A model generated the notes under the pieces. That model searched no databases and was not told where the DNA came from. It saw only the letters and a list, made by a program, of their open reading frames with translations. From positions 144,562,612 through 144,605,295 of the forward strand of contig JBOZIK010000001.1 of the NCBI GenBank assembly GCA_051453625.1: a stretch of 42,684 nt of DNA, written 5' to 3'. This stretch comes from Welwitschia mirabilis. Taxonomy: Eukaryota; Gnetophyta; Gnetopsida; Welwitschiales. The position numbers and the translations under genes are program-made. Shown in pieces: positions 1-8,153 of the stretch (the first letter of the stretch is position 1; every line of letters begins with the position of its first letter).

Positions 1-1
1 T

Positions 2-856
2 GAAGTAAAGATGTTTCTTAGACTTTAGATCAAGCAATCTAAAGATGGGATATTTATTTCTCAATCCAAATATGAAAGATATTTAATCAAATACTTTGGA
101 TTAGAAAATGTGAAAACAACTAACTCTCCTATGTCTACATCATGTAAAGTAAATTTGGATGAAAATGGCAAACCAGTGGACTAAAAACTTTACAAAAGTA
201 TGATTAGTGGTTTATTATATTTGACAGCAAGTAGACTGGATATTATGTTTATTGTTGGAGTTTGTGTAAGGTATCAATTCCAATCAAAAGAATCACATGT
301 ATAAGTAGTAAAAAGAATAACTAGGTATATAAAAGGTACATGTAATTATGGCTTATGGTATCTCATTGAGACATCTTTCGAACTTACAGGCTTTAGTGAT
401 ATAGCTTAGGTTGGTTGCAAAGATGATAGAAAGTGAACAAGTGGAAATTACTTTCTATTAGATTCATTTTTAGTAGGATGGACAAGTAATAAATAAAATT
501 CCATTTTTCTCTTTACCATAAAAGTAGAATATATTGCAGCCAGTAGTTGTTACAATCATCTTTTATAGATGAAAGAAATGCTAAAGGATTTTAGTGTTAA
601 TTTTGAATAAGTCCCTATTTTCTGTGACAACACCAGTGCTATCAACATATTGAAAAATCCTATTTAGCACTCAACAATAAAGCATATTGAGTTAAGACAT
701 CATTTCCTATGAGACCAAGTCAAAAAACAACATGTCTCTATGAACTTTGTGACTACAGATCAACAACTAGTAGATATTTTTACTAAACCCCTAAATTTTG
801 ATACTTTTATTCATCTTAGAAATGAATTGGGGGTTATCTTGCCATCCTATAGATGA
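2..856 (+). pseudogene. Ty1/copia (Sirevirus-type) pol remnant: RT C-terminal tail and RNase H
   Basis: One reading frame from base 2 to the stop at 854-856 gives the end of a copia polyprotein. In order I see the RT tail (KLYKSMISGLLYLTASR at about 185-235), the RNase H start (GFSDIA, then VGCKDDRK at about 391-433), a VEYIAASS segment at about 527, FCDNTSAINI at about 620, and the closing FTKPL at about 778. In living elements this part removes RNA from the RNA-DNA hybrid during reverse transcription. Ten in-frame stops lie at 26, 182, 302, 407, 434, 494, 566, 608, 665 and 710, yet no frameshift is needed over 284 codons. The catalytic RT motif lies upstream of the window. The copia assignment is firm. 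The Sirevirus assignment rests on the downstream spacer and LTR. Confidence 0.93.
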
Positions 857-1470
857 TTAGAGGATAGTCGACTAGATCCTTAAATTGGTTGAAGGGATGT
901 GGGTGACTGATGAGTTTAACAAATCAGTCACCTAGACCCTCTTAGTTCTGTAGGTGTTTTAATTGAAGCTGACAGTGTAGAATGGAAGTTTTCACCTATA
1001 TTTCTTATTCTCATTCTGTTTATATATTTATGTTTTCCTTATAAACTTATATTCTCTTCTTTTTCATTAATGTCAAAAGGGGGAGAATTAGTTATTTGTT
1101 ATTTTTCTCATTGTGCTTATGCAAATCATATGTACTTAACATGTTTCTTTATTAATATCATATGTTCTTAGTTTAAAAATTTAAAGTTTTTTAATGTTGG
1201 GAAAAAAATATAAAATATGATAAATGATCAAAATATTAAATGATTTACATGATCACATTATGCTTTTCATAAAGTTTACTCTATTGACCTTTTAATTGTG
1301 CATATTAAATTTGTTTTATTTTAAGCACAAAATTTAATTATTTAAAATGTCTTAACTTGGTTTCAAAAGGTATAATATTCTATAATAGGCATTTGATAAG
1401 GGGGAGCTTTTCTAAGTCCTAACTTTTTAACAACTAAGTATTGTTTACCATCAATGTCAAAGGGGAAGAT
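857..1470 (+). other. Sirevirus pol-to-LTR spacer with multiple polypurine tracts
   Basis: This non-coding stretch separates pol from the 3' LTR. It holds three G-rich purine runs: 1075-1087 (aaaagggggagaa), 1398-1406 (aagggggag) and 1459-1469 (aaaggggaaga). Two of them follow the word 'tgtcaa'. Several polypurine tracts upstream of the 3' LTR are a reported hallmark of Sireviruses. I see no envelope-like frame here, although some Sireviruses carry one. Confidence 0.75.
1459..1469 (+). promoter_or_regulatory. terminal polypurine tract (plus-strand primer) of the copia element
   Basis: The purine run aaaggggaaga ends one base before the LTR start tgttag at 1471. In LTR retrotransposons the RNase-H-resistant purine run next to the 3' LTR primes plus-strand DNA synthesis. 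Confidence 0.8.
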
Positions 1471-1633
1471 TGTTAGATTATGTTTTACCAATTAATGTTC
1501 AACTAATGTTTTCTGTATTGCAAAATTTGTGTATCTTGTGTAGGAGATGTTAATTACTTATAAGTCAAAATATGAAACCAAAACCATTAAATTATGAATA
1601 CTAAAAACCTGTCAGTTCTTTTATCCTCTTGAG

Positions 1634-2242
1634 GAATCGACTAGACTTTCAAGGAGTTGACTGCACTTAAAGTAGATAGATAAAATAAACTGCATCCAAA
1701 GGGGTTGATTAGATTTATGATGGGGTCAATTGGACTTGTAACCTTGAAAACCAGTGTCCCTGAACTGAATAGCAAGGGGTCAACTGAATCTTTATGGGAT
1801 CAACCGGATTTGAGGACCTAATAAATAGTATCCCTGGACTGAATGACAAGGGATTAACTGGACCTATGATAAGGTTGATCAGACCTATGAGTCAAGGAAC
1901 AGTACTCCTAAACTGATTGTTAAGAGATCAACCAGATCTATGATGGGGTTAACCCAACCTAAGCATTGTATAGTTGATACTTCTAAGCTAATTATTATGG
2001 AATCAACCAAACACCTAAAGTAGTTGACTAAACCTGATGCTTGAAACTAAAAAGAGCTTTATTAGGATAAGCGAGCAATCAGATTTTGTAGTGGATGACT
2101 CGACTAGGGTCCATTAAACCTAGATGAGGTTGACTGGACATGAAGCCGTAAAAAATGGGAGTGATTAAAAGTTTCACTCAGGCAATCTATGTAAGTCACA
2201 ATACTAGATGGAGTTGACCAAACTTTTGAGGGGTCAACCGGA
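1634..2242 (+). repeat. cluster of about 16 quasi-palindromic GGTCAACTGG/GGTTGACTGG-like units in U3
   Basis: Short units of the form gg(g)(a/g)TCAAC(c/t)gga or their complement-like partner ggagTTGACtgg recur every 20-50 bases. Starts are near 1634, 1654, 1701, 1722, 1775, 1796, 1850, 1871, 1924, 1945, 1999, 2019, 2097, 2126, 2210 and 2230. A few units still hold CG (tcgactag at 1636 and 2099; aaccgga at 1802 and 2236), which suggests a former GTCGAC-type core. Sirevirus LTRs in other plants carry palindromic repeats in this position. A regulatory role is inference. Confidence 0.8.
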
Positions 2243-2298
2243 TGAAACAGAACTAAAATTTTCTATTCATTATGTATCCATTATGTATTTGTTAGATA

Positions 2299-2552
2299 GT
2301 TATTTTCTAGTTGTTTATAGCCATTGCAGGTGCATTTCAAATGTAATAAATCCTAAAAGCCTTCTAATATAAATANNNNNNNNNNNNNNNNNNNNNNNNN
2401 NNNNNNNNNNNNNNNNNNNNNNNNNNNNNNNNNNNNNNNNNNNNNNNNNNNNNNNNNNNNNNNNNNNNNNNNNNNGTTATTTTCTAGTTGTTTATAGCCA
2501 TTGCAGGTGCATTTCAAATGTAATAAATCCTAAAAGCCTTCTAATATAAATA
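2299..2552. other. 100-N assembly gap flanked by identical 77-bp copies
   Basis: Bases 2299-2375 and 2476-2552 are the same 77-bp sequence on either side of the N run at 2376-2475. The N run is exactly 100 long, a common placeholder for unknown size. Two overlapping contig ends left unmerged are the simplest explanation, so the gap probably holds no real sequence. Confidence 0.85.
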
Positions 2553-2553
2553 G
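2545..2553 (+). promoter_or_regulatory. LTR TATA box
   Basis: The sequence tataaatag matches a plant TATA box. It lies between the repeat-rich U3 and the R/U5-like part, so copia transcription would start a few tens of bases downstream. A partial copy also ends the left contig at 2368-2375 because of the duplicated gap flank. Confidence 0.65.
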
Positions 2554-3188
2554 CCAAGAGATAGATAACTATAGAATCCTTTAGAACTATTTTCAATTGG
2601 GTTAATCATTTGAATCTAAGGAATGAGCACTCTAATCTTATAATATTCACTATTGTCTCGTAGCATCTATACTTCTAACCAAGGAAGATAAACTGTCTAT
2701 AACATCTCTACATTAAAGGTTAGATTATGTGCTTAATCTATTATAAATCTATAGGAGAAGAGCTCCATCAAATCTACTAAATCAATAACGAGTGATATTT
2801 ATGCATCACTTCATTCTTACCATCACTATTACATACTCTAAAGGTTGAGACTGAGCCTACAAAATTTCATTTATAAAGGTTACAGGTGAACCTGCAATAC
2901 TTGAAAGAGTTAATAAAGATCTGAATCAAGCTTGAGGGTAAGATGATTATCAAGAGTGAAGTAGGGGATTGCCCGAACCACTATAAAATCCTATGTGCTT
3001 ATCTATGTGGTATTTTGTACTTTTAGTTAGTCTATTTCCTTACTTTTGTTAGTTTTTATTTTCATGCACATTTTAGATTAGTAAATTATTTTGTGCAAAT
3101 TCTTGATATATCTTTGAGCTGCTTAGAATACATTGTTTCAACTTTTAAGAACCTATTCACATCCCCTCTAGGGTTCTTGATCCTATCA

Positions 3189-3620
3189 TATATCCTTTCA
3201 CTTTACCATGGTTGCATATGTGGAGGTTACTTTGGTAGCCAAAATATTGCCATCAAAGTCATTCATGCTACTTCCTAATAGCGCATCTTTTTAAATATTC
3301 TTTTGATTTTACTAGAAGATGTGATACATGTCAACATTTTATAAGCTTAACCAAATACCATAAGATTCCCTTCTATCTTATTCTTGAATGTGAACCTTTT
3401 GATTATTGGGATATAGATTTTATTGAGCCACTTAAACGATATTTCTATAACAAATATTATATCTCAATAGTAGTTGACTATGTGACTAAATAGATTAAAG
3501 CAATTCCTCCTCACTCTAATAATGATCAAATCATATGCACTTTTCTTAAATCAAATATATTTGGGTTAACTCCTAATACTAGTGTGCATGTTGTATAAAT
3601 ATTTTTGATTGATAACTTTT
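3189..3620 (+). pseudogene. Ty3/gypsy integrase fragment (host of the copia insertion)
   Basis: Coding similarity begins exactly where the copia LTR ends. The frame at 3189 reads YHGCICGGYFGSQNIAIKV, the spacer before an integrase zinc-binding motif. After two stops and a frameshift near 3290 it continues with CDTCQHF (about 3319), FDYWDIDFIEPL (about 3400-3432) and YYISIVVDYVTK (about 3455-3490), the start of the catalytic core. A stop follows at the position where families usually carry Trp. The trace fades after about 3590. The missing N-terminal part should lie beyond the 5' end of the nested copia element. Same strand as the copia element. Lineage within gypsy is uncertain. Confidence 0.85.
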
Positions 3621-4250
3621 ATTTAAGGATATAACATTGCATAAATACACAATACAATAGTAACACTCTCTTCCCCTTAAGAATTATAATAGATCAAATA
3701 CAAATTGTTCTATTAAGTCCTCAAAAAGTACATATGTACAAGGGTTATCTTACATTTTGAAATTTTAAAGAAAAGGATCCTATCAAAGAAGAAATTAAAG
3801 TATATGGATTAGAATAAATAAATTTAGTAATCTGATAGTTCTGAAATGAAGTATCAATAAAAAATGAAAATAATGAATAACAAGCTTAAATGATGTCACA
3901 TTAATGGTAGCTTAAGTTTTCTTTAAATTAATCATTCACAAATATCTAAGGTCAAATTTTTATAGAAATGAAAGTGTTAAATTTCAAGCAATTGTTTTAA
4001 GAAATGTATCTCTTCATAAAGTACATAGATTTCTTCTTATGTAGTTTTAATCACCAAAATGAGTAACCTTTTCCTCTTCATATATTTTACCTTTTATATT
4101 TGTGGGGCCTTCTTAGCATTTACCCTAGTGAAATAACCATTTAAAATGATTTAAATATAGTGAAATGGCTATAAATGGCTAATATTTGATATTTCAATGG
4201 CTATTTTATTTTTGTTAATTTTTTGGAATAGATATCTTAACTCTAGTATA
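3621..4250. other. AT-rich unassigned sequence
   Basis: No coding frame stands out. A ctcttccccttaag stretch at about 3668-3681 resembles the cccccttaag at about 7766-7775. Both are reminiscent of antisense polypurine/leader segments of copia elements, but they are too decayed to assign. Confidence 0.4.
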
Positions 4251-4680
4251 TGTCTTTGTTAGGCATATGTATTCATCTTAAAGACATCTTTGGTTATATT
4301 GCCCAAATTTCAATAATCCCTAAACTTCTATGTCTCTAATCATTATGCGTCATGAATTCATCATGTATAACTTTTCTGATACCCTAGAAAGTAAATAATT
4401 TATCATGGAATAATTAACCTTTATCATCTTTTTCAATTTAGCATAGATATCTTTAATTTAATAGACATCTTTCAATACTTGAAGCAGTGTAGATGTCTTT
4501 GATTTTCTAAATGTGTTTTACTTATTTTAGCTTCTTGATTCAATATATATGTTTTTGTTAAGATATATGTCTTTCACCTATATCATCTTTAGATTCATGT
4601 TAGACATCTTTAAGATAGTAAACTTCTTCATCATAGACATCTTTAGATATGTAGATGTCTTTAGATAGCATTGTTCATCC
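4250..4680. repeat. cluster of direct and inverted AGACATCTTT words
   Basis: The word agacatcttt and its inverse tagatgtcttt recur, for example at about 4281, 4463, 4490, 4603, 4637 and 4651. The last two form a near hairpin (agacatctttagat followed by gtagatgtcttt). The surrounding DNA is T-rich and non-coding. This may be the remains of an LTR with internal short repeats. No element boundary could be drawn. Confidence 0.5.
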
Positions 4681-4689
4681 TTTATAAAC

Positions 4690-5450
4690 TTTGAACTGAA
4701 GATTCTGTGAACTTTGCACTTTGTGAGTACACTCTATTATATTTCTTTGTCTTTGATTTTTTTACCTACTTGACCTATTTAGAACATGAGTGTTCTCTAT
4801 TGGCCTAGTTAGATATTAAACACATCATATGTGATAAGTGAAATCATTAAAACTTGGATTTTACCAATAACAAAACTTGTTAATGAAATAAATATCTTTT
4901 AGTAAATTCAATAAGAAGTTATAATTACTTGTTAAAGTAGTATGGTCCTTATACAAGATGTGTAATATGACTTATAACCTTTGGTCAAAGTTATTACAAG
5001 GGTCTAGTAAAGCTGTAGGAAAAAATAGATCGGTTTTAATCCTTTATAGACCCAGCTTGATTACCCAGTGATCTTGGGGAGGGATGGAAGAAGGACCTTC
5101 AAGGTAGACCCTTATATCTAGACTATTAATCATCCTCTTTGATAATGATAATCAGAATTAAGAAACTATTTATGAGTAATAAAGATAATTAATATTCTTG
5201 CATTTTTCCATAATGTAACTATTTTCTAATTTTTCATATTAAATTATAATTTCTTATGATGTTATTTTCTTTTTCATATTTTTAATTAATAACATATAAC
5301 TTTATTTCAATGTTAAAATTTTAAGATTGTGGAACATCACTTTCTTGTTCACAAGGTATTATAGTTATCTATACTTTCTTATTAGATTCTTACTATGTTG
5401 ATATTTGTAATAATTGCATTATCTTATCTTATGAGAGTACCTTATTGCTT
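4690..5450. other. unassigned sequence with a less AT-rich island at about 4970-5115
   Basis: Most of this stretch is AT-rich and featureless. The island at about 4970-5115 (including acccagcttgattaccc and gatcttggggagggatgg) is clearly less AT-rich than its surroundings. It has short open stretches but no protein motif I recognise. Confidence 0.35.
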
Positions 5451-5690
5451 AAAAATATTATTTATTTTAAACATTATTACATAATTTAGATATTAATAAT
5501 CATCAAATAATTTACCTTGTAAGCTATCCATAAGTAACTGACCTTAATACTTTTTAGATTCAAGATTCTTTTAAAAAACATTCTTTGTTTTAACCATTAT
5601 TAAGTATTTAAATATTAATAATCATCACCTAATTTACTTTTCTAGTTATCTATATGTAATTAACCTTAATAATTTTTATATTTAATTTTT
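5451..5690. repeat. diverged tandem duplication, period about 122 bp
   Basis: Two consecutive copies share a block around tattaataatcatca (5491 and 5613) and a trailing block around aaccttaata/gaccttaata. The copies differ by many substitutions, so the duplication is old. Confidence 0.6.
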
Positions 5691-6146
5691 TTTCTAAAGT
5701 TAGAAAATCCTTTGATAATTTCTATTAAAGTTAGAAATTAACCATTCTAATTTCCCAATAAATGTAATTTTTTAAAATCAATTTTAGCCTTTCTATTAAG
5801 AGAATATTAATGTTTTATTTTATTAAGATCCATTTTTTTTACTTACATCCTTAAGCATAAGCTTATGTTGTTTATGTTTTACAACTTAGTAATTATGCTA
5901 AATTAGATTGTAAAGGGGTAATACAATACTTTTTATCTTAGTATCCTTTTTAGTTATAGCATTTAAAGTCTATTTCAATGTGTTATAGTTTTTTTTTTTT
6001 AATACTTTTCTTCCATAATGTTGAATTCATTATCTTTAAATTTTTCCTTTACATTAGATATCTTTTTTCCTTTATGAACTCTTAATAATATTTGTCATTC
6101 TCCTATTTATTCGTGATTGTGAAGGTATAGAAATTGTAATGTAGTT
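5691..6146. other. AT-rich sequence, nothing recognised
   Basis: T-rich non-coding DNA lies between the 122-bp repeats and the SINE target duplication. No open frame, motif or repeat edge is visible. Confidence 0.4.
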
Positions 6147-6157
6147 TATGGATGTAC
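6147..6157. repeat. SINE target-site duplication, copy next to the poly(A) end
   Basis: tatggatgtac here is identical to 6339-6349 and flanks the SINE on its 3' side. Confidence 0.85.
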
Positions 6158-6338
6158 CCTTTTTTTTTTTTTCTTTAAGAGATAGAAAGTAGGTAACTTT
6201 ATGTCATACAAATGCCAAGTGGTACTTAGGCTTATAGAATCTATTCTACTTATATTCCCCACCACTATCAGGGTTTGAACTTTGGACCTTTGGATCCATG
6301 TGATTGTGGCCTTACCACTCTGGTAAGTACTCAATGAC
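6158..6338 (-). mobile_element. tRNA-derived SINE
   Basis: On the minus strand a tRNA-like head begins just inside the target duplication. It has an A-box-like element (taccagagtgg, complement of 6315-6325) and, about 33 bases on, a B-box-like element (agttcaaaccc, complement of 6271-6281). These are the internal RNA polymerase III promoter boxes of a tRNA. A body of about 90 bp of unrelated sequence follows, then a poly(A) tail (the T run at 6161-6172 on the plus strand). A perfect 11-bp target duplication flanks the 181-bp unit, as expected for LINE-mediated retroposition. The family is not identified. It is not a functional tRNA: the boxes are mutated and no cloverleaf closes. Confidence 0.85.
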
Positions 6339-6349
6339 TATGGATGTAC
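6339..6349. repeat. SINE target-site duplication, copy next to the tRNA-like head
   Basis: tatggatgtac here is identical to 6147-6157. Confidence 0.85.
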
Positions 6350-7155
6350 TTATTATTTACATGTCATTTTGATTTTATTCTTGGATCTTTATTTTCATTG
6401 ATACTTTGTTTTTTTTATTCTTAATTATCTTCTTTGGATTTTAAAAAAAGTTTCCTAAAATTTAATCATCTACTTAGTTATCATAGGTTATTTATCTTAA
6501 AAATTTTGATCATATTATCTTCCATCCTTTTTTTCTACATTTTCTTATTATTTTCAAATTTGTTATCCTCATGTTCTCTTTTATCCATACATGAGATTAG
6601 TTTTCTAAAACTTTTTGTCTTTGTTTATTAATATCTTTATATATATTCTTCTAATTTCTATATGTAATCTAAAATTTCAATTTATATATTATAAGGAAGA
6701 GAGAAATTTCTTTGGAGTTTTTCCTAAAAAACCTCCTAAAATCCTTTGTTCTTAAAAATAGCTGAGCTAGATTCCCATCATATATACATCCTTCTTTTTT
6801 AATGCAAGTTAACAGAAGCTCTACGATAATATCCATATCTCTTATCACCATTTTTCCATTTTAACAATGTTAATAAGTTATACTTAAGATGGAAATTAAT
6901 AACAATATATGGGTAAATGTTTAATAGAGTTGATTTTTAGATGTTTACTAATTAATAAACTAAAATTTGCCATTTGTTTGAAATTTTTCAGGTTTCCTCA
7001 AATGCATTCATCTCTCTATCTAGTATAGTATCCACCAATCTAAATCTTGTAAAGTTTTGTTAATAAAACTTAGTTCTTCTTCCACTAATTCCACTATATT
7101 TAGATTCTATCTGAAACCTATTTTAAAGTCCAAAATTTCTACACCTAAAAACTTT
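6350..7155. other. AT-rich sequence, nothing recognised
   Basis: Pyrimidine-rich DNA (6350-6660), then mixed AT-rich DNA. If the sites at 7161-7212 are true primer sites, this would be the leader of a gypsy element running leftward on the minus strand. I see no gag motif to confirm that. Confidence 0.35.
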
Positions 7156-7160
7156 AACTT

Positions 7161-7215
7161 ACTCTGATACTAAAATGTAATAATTCAAAAACATTAAATT
7201 GCTGTGATACCAAAA
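7161..7215 (-). repeat. tandemly duplicated primer-binding-site-like junction (initiator tRNA-Met type)
   Basis: The minus-strand complements of 7161-7172 (actctgatacta) and 7201-7212 (gctgtgatacca) are each one to three changes from the 12-base site complementary to plant initiator tRNA-Met. Each is followed by aaaatgtaa, which would be the LTR edge (tgtaa at 7176 and 7216). The two copies are 40 bases apart, so an LTR/primer-site junction seems to have been duplicated in tandem. Confidence 0.5.
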
Positions 7216-8153
7216 TGTAAGATTCAAATTTCTATATCCAAAACTCTAACATGACTTAATACTAAATATAAAGTCCAGATTTTAACTAAGTATTAAACAA
7301 CTGCTTAAGTTATTTAGACTATTTTGTAAAAGAAAACCATAGCGAGATCATGCAATTTGCCTATAGGGATCCATTAATTTAGCAAGTAACATAGAAACCA
7401 GATTTGTTAAGGTTTAAGTGATTAAAAAATGGTACTCAATCATATCAAGAATATGCAAGAGTATGATCTTATAATAATAGCAATATGCATACTTTAAAAG
7501 TTACTCAGTAAGGTCCAAAATTTGTAATAAAAGAATAATAAAGAATCATAAGTAATAGATTGTCAAGAGTTAAAGGAATGGTAAGGACCATACATTAGAA
7601 TCAAATTTATTTAAAAACAACTTATCAAAACACTATAAATTAAAGGTCATGATTTCTCTATAAAATTTAGTTAATGAGGTTATCATACTAATTAAGTCTT
7701 ATTCTAAATTTTCAATGTTGCCCATTCATCCTTTTTTAAGTCCTTTTAAGTTGGCCCAATATTACCTTAACAGTCCCCCTTAAGAAATGTGTATGCTATT
7801 AATTTAGATCAAAAAGAATTCTATTGTTAATTTGAATAATTTTAACAAAGGTCAGTCATCTTATTATATTTTACATAAAAGATTATTTATGATTGTGACA
7901 TTTTAAAGGCCCAAGAATTTTCATTAAAGGATTATATTTTTATGGATAAAGATGGCTAAACAAATACACAATGAATCTTATATCACTCAAAGCATGTCAC
8001 TTTCCTTGATTCTGAAAGGAAGTTTTCTAATAAAAGTAATATATTATTAAATTCTAAAGACTTTGTATAATTTTATTATTATATTTTTATGAAGAATAAA
8101 GGCAAGACTTTTAAAAGAAGGAAGGTTGTAGTTGTAACACACATAATGATGTC
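7216..8153 (-). mobile_element. possible left part of a chromovirus-like LTR split by the Athila-like array
   Basis: The edge tgtaagattc follows a primer-site-like sequence. The block ctctaacatgacttaatac at about 7244 resembles ctctaacaccttgataat in the LTR that starts at 32150, including the following taaatataa and ttatttag words. If correct, this is the left part of the LTR whose right part is 28675-31663, split by the array inserted at 8149-28674. The similarity is short and the joined LTR would be longer than 2500 bp, so this stays tentative. Confidence 0.35.
8149..8153. repeat. candidate left target-site duplication of the three-LTR array
   Basis: atgtc directly left of the LTR edge at 8154 matches atgcc at 28670-28674 in four of five bases. 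The one difference is a transition. Gypsy elements make 5-bp duplications. Confidence 0.5.

Larger units (their letters stand above)
1471..3188 (+). mobile_element. 3' LTR of a Sirevirus-type Ty1/copia element
   Basis: The LTR starts with tgttag directly after a purine tract. It ends at gatcctatca (3179-3188), because gypsy integrase coding resumes without a break at 3189. The ends are imperfect inverted repeats (tgttag against ctatca). Inside are a U3 rich in quasi-palindromic repeats (1634-2242), a TATA box at 2545-2553, and a 3' end with a pyrimidine-rich cacatcccctctag stretch typical of copia LTR ends. A 100-N gap at 2376-2475 lies inside. Without the gap and the copied flank the LTR would be about 1.54 kb. 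The 5' LTR is outside the window. An alternative end at 3200 (cctttca) is less consistent with the flanking coding frame. Confidence 0.85.

Noticed and set aside
3093-3278. 61-codon plus frame
   Set aside because: It joins the end of the copia LTR to the gypsy integrase fragment. Only the part from 3189 is former coding sequence, and it belongs to the integrase remnant.
6271-6325. Possible tRNA gene from A- and B-box-like elements
   Set aside because: Both boxes are mutated, no acceptor stem or anticodon arm closes, and the poly(A) tail with target duplication shows a SINE.
6146-6334. 62-codon minus frame
   Set aside because: It runs through the tRNA-like head, body and poly(A) region of the SINE, which is non-coding.
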